Assembly: GCF_006715145.1 (NCBI RefSeq) | Contig: NZ_VFMR01000001.1 | Span: 1,612,001-1,676,000 of the forward strand | Source of the DNA: Microbacterium sp. SLBN-146 | GTDB taxonomy: Bacteria; Actinomycetota; Actinomycetes; Actinomycetales; Microbacteriaceae | Length of the DNA stretch: 64,000 nt | Direction of reading: 5' to 3' | Shown here: one piece after another, positions 15,442 through 24,808 of the stretch | Layout of the letters: each line of letters begins with the position of its first letter | How positions within the stretch are numbered: the stretch's first letter is position 1 | Program-made: the position numbers and the translations under genes | Notes under the pieces: generated by a model | Told to the model about the DNA's origin: nothing | Databases searched by the model: none | What the model saw: the letters and a program-made list of their open reading frames with translations, nothing else

Positions 15442-16457
15442 GGTCTCTCCTGGGTGTCGCGGAGCTGCGCTCCGTAGACGGCGGCCTGTGTTCGGCGTTC
15501 CATGCCCATCTTGCGAAGGAGCGCGGTGACGTTGTTCTTGACGGTCTTCTCGCTGAGGAACAGTCGCTCGGCGATCTGTCGATTCGACATCCCGTCGGCG
15601 ATCAAGAGCAGCACGTCCCGTTCGCGGGGCGTGAGTTCTTCGAAGAGCCCGGGGTCGGCGGCATCCGGAGTCGACGCACCGGCGGCTTCGTCGACGAGTT
15701 CGCTCAGACGCTCGATGTCGTCGGCATCGAGGGATGCCGCGTCTTCGGGCCGCACGACGACGACGGCCGTCCCCGGCTCTCCCGAGGGGAGCACGAGCGC
15801 CTCGCCCGAACCGGGGACGCGCGTCAGGACGTTGCGCGGAACGACGGTGACGTCGCCCGCGCGGACAGCCGTCGTGAGGGGATGGTCGGCCGGGAGCCGC
15901 TGCAGGGGGACGGTGCTCGGGGCGTCGAAGACGAGCGACCGGTCGACGTCGACGCGCGCCCGAACGGCGAACTCGGCGCGGGCGAGATCGGGCAGCGCTC
16001 CGAGGAGAATGCCGATCGCGTCGTCCGGCGAGGCGGCGGCGCGGACATCGGCTTTCGCCTGGGCCCAGCGCTCGCGCTGGCGCGTGGCCTCGTACGTGCG
16101 CGCCTTGTCCAGGGCGATCCCCGCCGTCGCGGCGAGAGCGTGGAGCAGCTCGATGTCGTCGTCGCTCCAGTGCCCGGCGGGCGGGCCGGTGACCGCCAGG
16201 TGCGCGAAGACTTCGCCTCGCACCGACAGGGGGACGTCGACGGTCTCTCCCGCGGGATCGGAGGAGGTGGGGTGGGAGCTGCGTGCCTCGATCGGAGGGC
16301 CCGGATCGCCCTGGACGCGGGCGGAGGCGGAGGCGGCACCCGTGAGCTCGAGTGCCGACGCCGTGAGTCGTGTCAGCACCGACCGCACGTGGAGGTGCCC
16401 CACGACGGCGGCATTCACCTTCAGGAGGCGGCGCAGCCTCACCTCGATGTCGGCCAT
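15438..16457 (-). CDS. GAF-domain LuxR-type transcriptional regulator
   Basis: Residues about 10 to 120 resemble a GAF sensor domain ([33 protein letters not shown]). A second, weaker GAF-like region may follow at 140 to 255. The C-terminus holds a LuxR helix-turn-helix: [22 protein letters not shown] followed by [13 protein letters not shown]. There is no receiver domain, so it likely responds to a small ligand or redox signal directly. It is upstream of and coupled to an SDR gene and divergent from a second SDR gene; either could be a target. Confidence 0.8.
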   Translation of the reverse strand: MADIEVRLRRLLKVNAAVVGHLHVRSVLTRLTASALELTGAASASARVQGDPGPPIEARSSHPTSSDPAGETVDVPLSVRGEVFAHLAVTGPPAGHWSDDDIELLHALAATAGIALDKARTYEATRQRERWAQAKADVRAAASPDDAIGILLGALPDLARAEFAVRARVDVDRSLVFDAPSTVPLQRLPADHPLTTAVRAGDVTVVPRNVLTRVPGSGEALVLPSGEPGTAVVVVRPEDAASLDADDIERLSELVDEAAGASTPDAADPGLFEELTPRERDVLLLIADGMSNRQIAERLFLSEKTVKNNVTALLRKMGMERRTQAAVYGAQLRDTQERP

Positions 16458-16529
16458 CGCCGTCTGCCACCTCTCGAAAAGCCTCCGGACAGTCTACGAG
16501 GGGCCGGGACCAGCGCTGCACGAGGGCTC

Positions 16530-16554
16530 TTCCATGTGGTCAGACCACATGGAA
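16530..16554. promoter_or_regulatory. Perfect 25-bp palindrome, FadR/GntR-type operator
   Basis: TTCCATGTGGTC-A-GACCACATGGAA is a perfect 12-bp inverted repeat with one central base. Its core TGGTC-A-GACCA fits the FadR-subfamily GntR consensus TGGTnnnACCA. It lies between the divergent LuxR and SDR starts, 61 bp before the SDR ATG. No GntR gene is in the window, so the protein that binds it must be encoded elsewhere. Confidence 0.7.
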
Positions 16555-16615
16555 GGATGGAGGCAGGGAGAGCGTCCTCCCCCCGGAGGGCCGTCCTCGT
16601 GACGAAGGGAACACC

Positions 16616-17398
16616 ATGTCTCGGACAGTTGTCATCACCGGATCGGCGAGCGGAATCGGCAAGGCGACGGCAGAGCTTCTCAGTGATCGCGGCTATCGCG
16701 TCATCGGAGTCGACATCGCCCACGCGGATGTCGAGGTCGATCTCACGACGGCTGACGGGAGGGCGGCGCTCGTATCGGGTGTCACCGACCTTTCGGGCGG
16801 CACCGTCGACGCCGTCATCGCCAACGCCGGCCTCGCATCGCCGACCGTCGCGACGGCCGCCGTCAACTACTTCGGCGCGGTGGCGACCCTGACGGGACTG
16901 CGTCCGCTCCTCGCCGAGTCGCCGTCTCCCCGCGCTGTCGCGACGGCATCCATGGCGTCCCTGTATCCGCCCGACGAGGCGCTGCTCGACGCGTTCCTCG
17001 CCGACGACGAAGACGCGGCACTCGCGCGCGCGGCCGCGCTCGCAGGCGGGACACCGGAGGAGGCGAACCTCATCTACGGGACATCGAAGCGTGCGCTCGC
17101 CCGCTGGGTGCGGCGCCACGCGCCGACGCCGGAATGGGCGGGTGCCGGGATCGCGCTCAACGCCGTTGCGCCGGGAGTCGTCTCGACCCCGATGACCGCC
17201 GACCTCACGACGACCGACGAGGCGAAGGCCGCGCTCCTCCAGATGGTCCCGATGCCCCTCAACGGCATCTTCGGGCCCCGCGATGTCGCCGAGCTCATGG
17301 CGTTCCTCGTGAGCGTCGAGAACGCGCACCTCTGCGGCCAGGTCGTCTTCATCGACGGGGGGTCCGACGCCGTCATCCGCGGCGACTCGACCTGGTGA
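16616..17398 (+). CDS. Short-chain dehydrogenase/reductase, 3-alpha-hydroxysteroid dehydrogenase-like
   Basis: The 260-residue SDR has TGSASGIG (9-16), an acidic Asp after strand 2 (GVDIAHAD) that favours NAD(H), NAG at 70-72 and the Tyr154-x3-Lys158 pair (YGTSK). The long loop around 117-150 and the end VFIDGGSDAV resemble the bacterial 3-alpha-hydroxysteroid dehydrogenase/carbonyl reductase type, though the true substrate is open. The ATG at 16616 has GAAGGG upstream. The perfect FadR-type palindrome in its upstream region suggests regulation by a distant GntR protein. Confidence 0.8.
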   Translation: MSRTVVITGSASGIGKATAELLSDRGYRVIGVDIAHADVEVDLTTADGRAALVSGVTDLSGGTVDAVIANAGLASPTVATAAVNYFGAVATLTGLRPLLAESPSPRAVATASMASLYPPDEALLDAFLADDEDAALARAAALAGGTPEEANLIYGTSKRALARWVRRHAPTPEWAGAGIALNAVAPGVVSTPMTADLTTTDEAKAALLQMVPMPLNGIFGPRDVAELMAFLVSVENAHLCGQVVFIDGGSDAVIRGDSTW

Positions 17399-17528
17399 CA
17401 CGGCCTCGGGATGCGCCCTCCCCGGACGAAACCCTCGCGTGAAGCGGCCCTCTTCTGGCATCCTCACGAGGAGGGATCGGCGCCGCCGTCGAACTCGCAG
17501 ACGGTAGCGCTATCTGGGGAGGGTGCCC

Positions 17529-20500
17529 GTGTTCCTCGGCCTCATGCTGGCGTTCGCCGGCGAGACGATCTTCGGGATCGTCGTGGATCGGGTGTCCAAC
17601 AGAGCCACGGATGCCGCCGTCAAGGCCATCACGACGCGTTTGGGCAACGGCCGCATCCGGCTCCCGGAGAACCACGACATCGAGCGTGCCCACCGCGAGA
17701 GCACGCGATTCGCGTTCGAGTACCTCATCGCGCAGGCACTCCCGAAGCTCGAGGGCGAGCCGTCCGCGTCACGCTCGCTCTTCAGCCGCGCGATCCTCGC
17801 CCGCCCGCCGGCGACGGCGGGGTTCGGTGCGGCCGAGCCCCGCTCTGTCCTCGAATGGTGCCGCAGTCTCGAGCGCCTGCTCGAGGACGACGACTGGATC
17901 GACGGCTGGAGCGCTGATCCGCTCGCGCTTCACGCGCTCGAGAGCGTCGCGGCGGCGAAGATCGACGGCGACCTCTTGGATGCCTTCCACGAAAGCGCCC
18001 TCGGTGCGCTCCGGGAGTCGCGGCTTCCCCCCGTCCCGGCCCTCATCGACGAGGCGGTGCGACACGGCTGGTCGGCGGTCGATCCGCGAACCGATGCCAT
18101 CGAACAGATCACCCTGTACGGGGCCTACTGCCTGAGGTTCCAGGCGCTCATCGCCCACGACAGCGTTCTCGCGCAGAAGGTCGAGATGAACAGCCGCGCG
18201 GCGCTCGCCGATCGGCTCGATACCCTCGCGGCATCCGCAGCATTCGATCCCGATGTCGTGCGCGACGCCGTCCGCAACGAAGTCGGGCCCGCCTCTGCGC
18301 TTCTCGTCGAGCACCTCGAGAGCATCGAGCGGGCCGTCGAGCGCGTCGCCGTCGAGATCGATGCGCTCTCGGCGCTCCTGGCCGACGTCGACCGCACGAC
18401 CCGGCGCACGGAGTCCGTCGCGATCGACATCAAGCTCGAGGTCGCGCAGCACGGCGAGATCCTTCGCCGTCTCGCGGTCTGGGCGGATGCCTCGACGACA
18501 CCGGCGATGTCGGGCACGGGCGCTGCCGACGGCGAACCCATCGACGTCGAGGCCCTTCTGGCCGAGCTCGCACTCCGACTCGGCGAGTCCACCGCCACGA
18601 TGCCGCACGTCGGCATCGACCTCGCCACCGATCAGTCCGCCGTCGACGCGATGCCGCTCGCGCGGCGCCGGACGGACGGCAAGGCGCCCGACGCGATGAC
18701 CGTCGGGTCGCTCGATCGGGGGGAGAGCTTCGTCCTGACGGGAGGTCCCGGCACCGGCAAGTCGACGATCCTCCAGTGGCTCGTGCGCCGCGAGCTCGTC
18801 GAGCCGTCCGGAGTCCCCGTCTATGTTCTGTGCCGCACCCTTCCGGACGCCGTGCTCGACGGCTCCACCGACCTGCTCGGTGCGCTCGTGGAGAACGCGG
18901 CGAGTGCGATCCCCGACCTGCCCGGTCGGGAGCGGGCGGCGCTGCGGGAGCGAATGGTCGACGATCTCGTGACGGGTCGAGCCCTCCTCGCCCTGGACGG
19001 CCTCAACGAGATCGCCGACGGGGCGCGACGCTCGCAGTTCACGGCGCGCCTCACGTCAACGCTCTCGGAACGCTCTCGCGTCGTCGTGACGACACGGGAG
19101 CCCGGCTCCGAGGGTGCGGTCATGCGTCTCGCTGAGCGTCTTGCGCGTCTCTCGGGCGAAGGAGGACTCGGCCGGCGACCTTCGCGCCAGTACTCGATCG
19201 CAAGCCTCGACGGCGCGGCGCAGCGTGCGCTCCTGGATGCGTGGGCGGATGCCGATCCGGACCGCGCCGAACTGTACGCGGGCCTTCGCGACGCGCTGGC
19301 GGCCGGCGGTGCGTCAGCGGGCCTGGCCGACACTGTCTTCGCCCTCTCGCTGCTGGTGGAGGAGATGGATGCGGGCGGCCGGCTCCCGGACAAGCTGCGC
19401 GAGCTCTATCGGAAGATCCTGGAACGCACCATCGAGCGAGAACGCGACGTCACTCCGCCTCTCAGGGTCGACGAGGTCTTCCCGCGGCTCGAACACGTCG
19501 CACTGGGTATGGCCCGGCGCGGCATCGTGGAGGTGGCGGAGTCGGACATCGCCGCGATGCTGCGCCGCTTCGATGCCCTCGAGCTGGACGATTTCCCTTC
19601 GGTCGCGCCCCGTCGCACGCCCTACGCGTTCCTCGCCGCCGTCCTGTCGACGGGCCTGCTCGTCGACGTCGGCGACGGGCCACGACGGCGCGGTATCCCG
19701 CAACGCATGTTCGCGTTCTTCCACCAGTCGTTCCAGGGGTACTTCGCCGGACGCGCAATCGTGCACCGCTGGGCCGAAAGCGGCCGCGCGGTCGACGACG
19801 TCCGCGACGTCGTCGGCCCCTCCTTCGATGGGAGCGACCTCCCGCCCCAGTGGATGGAGACGCTGCCGCACGTGATCGACGCGGCCGAGTCAGCGAGCCT
19901 CGACGCGCGCTGGTTCGGTGTCGAGCCCGCGGCATCCGTCGACGAGCTCCTGTCGGTCTTCATCACCCGCCCCTCGGGCGACACATCGCAGGGGACGCTC
20001 GACGTTCTCGGGGTGGGGCTCACGGGTCTCGCGTCGGCGAGTCCGCTCACGGTGTCGCCCGAGGTCTCCCACCGCCTGATCGAGACGGCAGTGGATGCGC
20101 TCGAGGGAGCCCGTCGGCCAGCGGGATGGTCCGAGGCCATCCGAAGGCTACTCGCGTCGCCGTGGCGTGACGACGTCATCGGGATCCTGCGCGGTGCCGA
20201 CAGTCGCCCGGCGAGGAACTGGGCCGCGGGTCTCTCGGAGCACATCTTTCGGGCCGATCTGCCGCTCGATGACGTCTCGCGTCTTCTCGCGACGAGTCTG
20301 CAGCGCGCGCTGACAGCGCAGACCGATATCCGGCGGAGCGAGGCGCTCCTTGAGATCGTCGAACTCGCCTTCCGCGCCCACGGGACGCTCGGGGGCGCGG
20401 AAACCCCCGACGCGATCCAGCCGGCCGGCGTCGGCGGTCTCGCCGCCGAAGACAAGGCGACGGTGTGGGATGCGCTCATCGGGTTGCATACCGGGGGCGC

Positions 20501-21284
20501 CGACCCGAGACTCGTCGCTTGGGCGCTCGTGTGGATGTCCGGCGCCCGCACACCTGTCGGCGATGTCGACGGACTCTCGCTGCGGCACCGCGAGTGGGTT
20601 GCGGAGCGGATCCTCGCGCTCGTCGAGGATCCGGTGGCCGACGCGAGCATCGTCGCCGATGTCTCGCTCCTCGCGGTGCTCCCGTGGGGCGGGATGACTT
20701 CCGCGTATGCCCAGGCGGACTGGGTCTACCACTGGGCGGTCGTCGCCGACGGCGCGGTTCCGCGCCGAGCGATGCCACCGCTCTCGGGCGGCATCGACGA
20801 GCCGCTCGCATCCGTGCTGGTCGGGTTGCTCGGGAAACTGCCGCCGTGGGCTGCGGGGTGGGTGGCGATCGCCGCGTCGCGAGCCGGTTCGCGCGATGCC
20901 GCCCTGGTGGATCCGCTGTGGGCGGTCGTCGTCGACCAGCAGGAGTGGGACGCGGTGCGCGACGAGGCGTGGTTCACGCTCCTGGGGATCGGAGGGGAGC
21001 GCGTGGCATCCCTTCTCCGCGCCGCCATCGCCGCGGAGGACGAGTTCGTGCAGTTGCGTGGCGCGATCGGGACCGTCGCGATCGCGAGCGTGCCGGAGCT
21101 GGTCGCACTCGCGGAACCGTGGGAGCACTACGACGACGCCTACGTCTTCGCCCTCTACGGTCACGACGACCCGCGGGGCCCCGAGGAGGCGCGACGGCTC
21201 GCGCGGGAGCATCCGGATGCCGCGCACCGCGCCCGCATCGCGGATGCGATCGCTCGCGCGGACACCGCCTGGGCCGACGCCTGA
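17529..21284 (+). CDS. NACHT/STAND NTPase with N-terminal effector-like and C-terminal helical repeat regions
   Basis: This 1,251-residue protein has Walker A TGGPGTGKST near residue 405, Walker B ALLALDGLNE with Asp near 490, a sensor-1 arginine in VVVTTRE near 523, and the winged-helix motif FFHQSFQGYFAG at 730, the hallmark order of NACHT proteins. About 390 residues precede the NTPase: a hydrophobic start (FLGLMLAFAGETIFGIVV), then helices with a likely coiled coil at 260-325. Residues 760 to 1251 look all-helical, HEAT-like. Such proteins act as NLR-like sensors, many of them anti-phage. The GTG at 17529 sits 6 bp after GGGGAGG; GTG at 17523 would abut it. Its composition matches its neighbours, so no recent transfer is visible. 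Ligand and effector activity are unknown. Confidence 0.8.
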   Translation: MFLGLMLAFAGETIFGIVVDRVSNRATDAAVKAITTRLGNGRIRLPENHDIERAHRESTRFAFEYLIAQALPKLEGEPSASRSLFSRAILARPPATAGFGAAEPRSVLEWCRSLERLLEDDDWIDGWSADPLALHALESVAAAKIDGDLLDAFHESALGALRESRLPPVPALIDEAVRHGWSAVDPRTDAIEQITLYGAYCLRFQALIAHDSVLAQKVEMNSRAALADRLDTLAASAAFDPDVVRDAVRNEVGPASALLVEHLESIERAVERVAVEIDALSALLADVDRTTRRTESVAIDIKLEVAQHGEILRRLAVWADASTTPAMSGTGAADGEPIDVEALLAELALRLGESTATMPHVGIDLATDQSAVDAMPLARRRTDGKAPDAMTVGSLDRGESFVLTGGPGTGKSTILQWLVRRELVEPSGVPVYVLCRTLPDAVLDGSTDLLGALVENAASAIPDLPGRERAALRERMVDDLVTGRALLALDGLNEIADGARRSQFTARLTSTLSERSRVVVTTREPGSEGAVMRLAERLARLSGEGGLGRRPSRQYSIASLDGAAQRALLDAWADADPDRAELYAGLRDALAAGGASAGLADTVFALSLLVEEMDAGGRLPDKLRELYRKILERTIERERDVTPPLRVDEVFPRLEHVALGMARRGIVEVAESDIAAMLRRFDALELDDFPSVAPRRTPYAFLAAVLSTGLLVDVGDGPRRRGIPQRMFAFFHQSFQGYFAGRAIVHRWAESGRAVDDVRDVVGPSFDGSDLPPQWMETLPHVIDAAESASLDARWFGVEPAASVDELLSVFITRPSGDTSQGTLDVLGVGLTGLASASPLTVSPEVSHRLIETAVDALEGARRPAGWSEAIRRLLASPWRDDVIGILRGADSRPARNWAAGLSEHIFRADLPLDDVSRLLATSLQRALTAQTDIRRSEALLEIVELAFRAHGTLGGAETPDAIQPAGVGGLAAEDKATVWDALIGLHTGGADPRLVAWALVWMSGARTPVGDVDGLSLRHREWVAERILALVEDPVADASIVADVSLLAVLPWGGMTSAYAQADWVYHWAVVADGAVPRRAMPPLSGGIDEPLASVLVGLLGKLPPWAAGWVAIAASRAGSRDAALVDPLWAVVVDQQEWDAVRDEAWFTLLGIGGERVASLLRAAIAAEDEFVQLRGAIGTVAIASVPELVALAEPWEHYDDAYVFALYGHDDPRGPEEARRLAREHPDAAHRARIADAIARADTAWADA

Positions 21285-21299
21285 CGAGGCCGCGGCGGT

Positions 21300-21944
21300 T
21301 CACGCGGGCGGCTGGGCCGTTCCTCTCACGCCCGTGATGGCCGCCTCCACGACGGCCGCCGCGAGCGCGTCGATGACCGGCTCGGGCTGCCAGCGCACGG
21401 GTCCGTGGACGGCGATGTCGGCGAACCCGTGGACGGATGACCAGCACGCCCACTCGGCGAGGGGTCGGCGGGCAGGATCGAGGGCGCCCGCGGCGACCAT
21501 TCCGTCGAGCGTGTCCATCAGCAGCCGGAAGGGCGCCACGACCTCATCGTCGAGTGTCACGATGCCGTCGTTGGCCTGCGTGTCCTGCGTGAAGAACGCC
21601 AGCTCGAACCATCCGCGCTCTTCTCGTGCGAAGTCGATGTAGGCGAGGCCGACCCGGCGGAGCCGCTCGATCGACGCTTCGGCGGGGCCGAGGCCCGGGG
21701 GCGTGTTCGCGACCCGGTCAGAGATCGCGCGCGCGAGGGCGAGCTGCGACCGGCCGGCGACCGTCCGGACGAGATCGTCGCGGTCGGCGAAGTGGCGGTA
21801 GGCAGCGTTCGGAGCGACGCCGACGGCCCGCGTCACCTCACGGAGCGTGACGGCGGAGGGCCCGCCCTCGCGGGCGCGGGAGAGGCCCTCGGCGATGAGC
21901 GCTTCCTTGAGGTCGCCGTGGTGATACGTCCGCGCCTCGCTCAA
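21300..21944 (-). CDS. TetR-family transcriptional regulator
   Basis: The 214-residue protein has an N-terminal helix-turn-helix (VTLREVTRAVGVAPNAAYRHFADRDDL) and a TetR C-terminal ligand domain of the type named TetR_C_13-like or WHG. I chose the TTG at 21944, with GAAGGG about 9 bp upstream, because longer in-frame readings would translate through the operator region. It is divergent from an MFS transporter, and the shared intergenic DNA contains two copies of a 14-bp direct repeat, so the usual repressor-of-efflux arrangement is likely. Confidence 0.8.
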   Translation of the reverse strand: MSEARTYHHGDLKEALIAEGLSRAREGGPSAVTLREVTRAVGVAPNAAYRHFADRDDLVRTVAGRSQLALARAISDRVANTPPGLGPAEASIERLRRVGLAYIDFAREERGWFELAFFTQDTQANDGIVTLDDEVVAPFRLLMDTLDGMVAAGALDPARRPLAEWACWSSVHGFADIAVHGPVRWQPEPVIDALAAAVVEAAITGVRGTAQPPA

Positions 21945-21972
21945 ACCGTTGCGTGCCCTTCTCAGAGTGTGT

Positions 21973-22008
21973 ACGGTGTCCACATCAGATGTGAACGGTG
22001 TCCACATC
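21973..22008. promoter_or_regulatory. TetR operator region with a 14-bp direct repeat and a central palindrome
   Basis: ACGGTGTCCACATC occurs at 21973-21986 and 21995-22008, exactly 22 bp apart. Between and overlapping them lies the palindrome CACATC-A-GATGTG (21981-21993). It sits between the divergent TetR and MFS genes and is the likely binding site of the TetR protein. Confidence 0.65.
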
Positions 22009-22056
22009 GAGGATAGCCCACCGTCCCGCGAGCACCCGCCCAGCCCGAGGAGTGTC

Positions 22057-23496
22057 ATGACGACCGAGCACACGTCAGCGCTGCCGGGGGCGCGCACGCT
22101 GCGCAACTTCTACCAGGTGCTCGTCAACACGGCCGTCGCGAACGTCACGTCCAGCTATCTGTGGTGGGCGCTCACGTTCTGGGCGTATCTCGAGACACGC
22201 TCCGTGCTCGCGACGGCGATCATCGGCGGCTCGTACATGCTGCTCGTCGCGGTCTTCGGCGTCGGCTTCGGCGTCCTCGTCGACCGCATGAAGAAGAAGG
22301 CCGTCATGGTGCTCTCGAGCATGGTGACCCTCATCGCCTACCTCCTCGCCGGCGCGCTCTACCTCTCCTTCCCCGAGTCCGTGCTCGTCAACTGGGGTGG
22401 ACCGTGGTTCTGGGTCTTCGCGGGGGTGATCCTCATCGGCGGCGTCGTGGAGAACCTCCGCAACATCGCTCTGTCGACGACCGTCACGCTGCTCGTTCCC
22501 GCCGACCGCCGCGACCGCGCGAACGGCCTCGTCGGCGCCGTCCACGGCATCGCCTTCATGGTGACGAGCGTCTTCTCGGGACTCTCGATCGGTCTCCTCG
22601 GCATGGGCTGGACGGTCGTCATCGCGATCGTCGCGACGGGCCTCGCGCTCGTCCACCTGCTCTTCGTCCCGATTCCCGAACGTGGCATCGCGCACGTCGA
22701 GGGAGGTCCCGCCCGCGCGGGTTTCCGTGGTGTCATCCCCGCCGTCGTCGCGGTGCCGGGCCTTCTCGCCCTCATCCTGTTCTCGACGTTCAACAACCTC
22801 GTCGGGGGCGTCTTCATGGCGCTCATGGACCCCTATGGCCTGACGCTCTTCGACGTCGAGATCTGGGGGATCGTGCTGGGCATCACGAGCTTCGGATTCA
22901 TCATCGGCGGCGCCCTCGTGGCGAAGTTCGGGCTGGGCAAGAACCCCGTGCGCACACTCCTCCTCGTCAACATCGGCATCGCCCTGCTCGGCATGACCTT
23001 CGCGATCCGCGAAGTGTGGTGGCTCTACGCCCTCGGCATCCTCGTCTTCATGTGCCTCATGCCGATCGCGGAGGCCTCGGAGCAGACCATCGTGCAGCGC
23101 GTCGTCCCGTTCGAGAAGCAGGGGAGGGTCTTCGGCTTCGCCGCGAGCATCGAGTCGGCCGCCGCCCCCGTCTCCTCCTTCCTCGTGGGGCCCATCGCGC
23201 AGTTCTGGCTGATCCCGTACATGCAGACCGATGCCGGCAGTGCGACGTGGGGCTGGCTGCTCGGCGCGGGCGAGGCGCGGGGCATCGCGCTCGCCTTCGT
23301 CGGTGCGAGCGCCCTGCTCCTCGTCGTCGTGCTGCTCGCCTTCGTCTCGAAGCCGTATCGCGCGCTGTCGCGGGCCTATGCCGAGGCGCCGCCGTCGATC
23401 GAGGCGGAGGCCGAGCACGAGGGCCGGAGCGGGGATACGGGCGCGGCATCCGCGATCTCGGATGCGGGGGACGACCTCAGATCGAGCGTGCGATAG
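22057..23496 (+). CDS. MFS transporter
   Basis: The 479-residue protein has about 12 membrane segments and the loop 2-3 motif GVLVDRMKKK, a clear MFS motif A variant. The family is the MFS_3/enterobactin-exporter-like type with a wide unstructured C-terminal tail rich in Glu, Ala and Ser. The ATG at 22057 follows CGAGGAG. It is divergent from the TetR gene, which probably represses it, and is followed after 22 bp by a DUF899 gene, probably in the same transcript. Substrate unknown; a drug or siderophore export role is plausible. Confidence 0.8.
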   Translation: MTTEHTSALPGARTLRNFYQVLVNTAVANVTSSYLWWALTFWAYLETRSVLATAIIGGSYMLLVAVFGVGFGVLVDRMKKKAVMVLSSMVTLIAYLLAGALYLSFPESVLVNWGGPWFWVFAGVILIGGVVENLRNIALSTTVTLLVPADRRDRANGLVGAVHGIAFMVTSVFSGLSIGLLGMGWTVVIAIVATGLALVHLLFVPIPERGIAHVEGGPARAGFRGVIPAVVAVPGLLALILFSTFNNLVGGVFMALMDPYGLTLFDVEIWGIVLGITSFGFIIGGALVAKFGLGKNPVRTLLLVNIGIALLGMTFAIREVWWLYALGILVFMCLMPIAEASEQTIVQRVVPFEKQGRVFGFAASIESAAAPVSSFLVGPIAQFWLIPYMQTDAGSATWGWLLGAGEARGIALAFVGASALLLVVVLLAFVSKPYRALSRAYAEAPPSIEAEAEHEGRSGDTGAASAISDAGDDLRSSVR

Positions 23497-23518
23497 CGCG
23501 CGGGACGGAGAAGAAGAG

Positions 23519-24211
23519 ATGACGGATGCCACGGCACTCCCGCCGATCGTTGATCAGGCCACCTGGCGGCGCGAGCTCGACGCCCTGCGCGTGCGCGAGA
23601 AGGCCGCGACGCGCGAGCTCGATGCCATCGCGGCGCAGCGCCGCCGGCTCCCCATGGTCGAGCTGCCCGACTACACCCTCGTGGGACCCGATGGGCCCGT
23701 GCGTCTCGTCGACGTCTTCGAAGGGCGCTCGCAGCTCATCGTCTACAACCACATGTGGTCGCCCGGAAAAGAGTGGCAGTGCGGCGGGTGCACCGGATTC
23801 ACGTCGCAGTACACGCGTCTGGACTTCCTCGAGCGGTACGACGCGCGTTTCGTGATCGTCACGCAGGGCACGATCGACGAGGCGCTCGCGTATCGCGAGA
23901 AGGTCGGGAACCGCATGGACTGGTACTCGACGGCCGACAGCCCGTTCGGTGAGGACATGGGTGCCCCCCTGGGCGGCGGCTTCGCCGTCAACGTCTTCCT
24001 GCGCGACGGCGACACCGTCTACCGCACGTGGCACACCGACGGTCGAGGGACCGAGCAGCTGAGCCACGAGTTCCCGCTCATCGACCTTCTGCCGTGGGGC
24101 CGGCAGGAGGAATGGCAGGACTCGCCGGTCGGATGGCCGAGCCGGCCCACCTACGAAGGGTGGTTTGACTCGCCCGACATCGCCCGGTTGTACGGGGCCG
24201 CACCAGTCTGA
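23519..24211 (+). CDS. DUF899 thioredoxin-like protein
   Basis: The 230-residue soluble protein belongs to the DUF899 group: LPDYTLVGPDGPVRLVDVFEG, then LIVYNHMWSP and CGGCTGF, a CxxC that could be redox active, and an end typical of the family (VYRTWHTDGRG, LLPWGRQEEWQD). The fold is thioredoxin-like; no reaction is established. The ATG at 23519 has GGAGAAG upstream, and the gap to the MFS gene is 22 bp, so the two are likely an operon under the TetR protein. Confidence 0.8.
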   Translation: MTDATALPPIVDQATWRRELDALRVREKAATRELDAIAAQRRRLPMVELPDYTLVGPDGPVRLVDVFEGRSQLIVYNHMWSPGKEWQCGGCTGFTSQYTRLDFLERYDARFVIVTQGTIDEALAYREKVGNRMDWYSTADSPFGEDMGAPLGGGFAVNVFLRDGDTVYRTWHTDGRGTEQLSHEFPLIDLLPWGRQEEWQDSPVGWPSRPTYEGWFDSPDIARLYGAAPV

Positions 24212-24217
24212 CGCGCG

Positions 24218-24697
24218 TCACCCGTCGAGGAGGCTCTGCCACCCGGGTGCGTCGGCGTGCTCGAACACGAGGTTCGTCTCGGTGTGCGCGACGGCGGGGT
24301 GGCCCGTCAGGTACGTCAGGACGAACTCGCGCAGCTCGTCGGCGTCGCGCGCCAGGACGTGGAGGAGGAAGTCGTCGGCGCCCGCCATGTGGAAGAGGCC
24401 CATGACGCCAGGGTAAGAGGGGGCTGCGCGCCGGAACGCCTCGATCTCGGCGCGCGCGTGCTTGACGAGCCGGATGGCGATGAGCGCCTGGACGGTCGCT
24501 CCGATGCGCGACGTATCGAACTCGGCGCGGTAGCCGCGGATGACGCCTTCGCGCTGCAGGCGGCGCAGGCGCAGCGAGACCGTGGACTCCGCGACACAGA
24601 GGGCTGAGGCGAGGGCAGCGCCCGACGCGCGGGCGTTCTCGGACAGGGCGCGCAGAAGCGCGCGATCCGTTCCATCGAGCTCGATCTTTCGTGCCAT
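24218..24697 (-). CDS. Lrp/AsnC-family transcriptional regulator
   Basis: The 159-residue protein has the Lrp helix-turn-helix (IELDGTDRALLRALSENARASG, SESTVSLRLRRLQREGVIRGY-like segment) and a RAM ligand-binding domain (VMGLFHMAGADDFLLHVLARD). It is divergent from a methionine gamma-lyase-type gene, the usual arrangement for an amino-acid-responsive activator of a catabolic gene. I chose the ATG at 24697; an in-frame ATG at 24760 would add 21 residues rich in Lys and is possible. Neither start has a strong ribosome site. Confidence 0.8.
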   Translation of the reverse strand: MARKIELDGTDRALLRALSENARASGAALASALCVAESTVSLRLRRLQREGVIRGYRAEFDTSRIGATVQALIAIRLVKHARAEIEAFRRAAPSYPGVMGLFHMAGADDFLLHVLARDADELREFVLTYLTGHPAVAHTETNLVFEHADAPGWQSLLDG

Positions 24698-24808
24698 GGA
24701 GGCGAGGTTTCCCTTCTTCTTTCGCAGAACCTTCGATGATTCAGCATCCACAGATGCCATCCTTGAACGATGATTGCAGACGATGCCAGGATCTGTTGAT
24801 CTGAGCAT

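Noticed and set aside
14605-16521. A 638-residue reading frame joining the SDR gene with DNA antisense to the GAF-LuxR region
   Set aside because: The SDR motif starts at the internal ATG at 15441, which overlaps the LuxR stop; the upstream part is a shadow of the LuxR gene in another frame.
17529-21284. Recently acquired defence island around the NACHT gene
   Set aside because: No integrase, transposase, tRNA, direct repeat or composition shift flanks the gene; neighbours are ordinary metabolic and regulatory genes.
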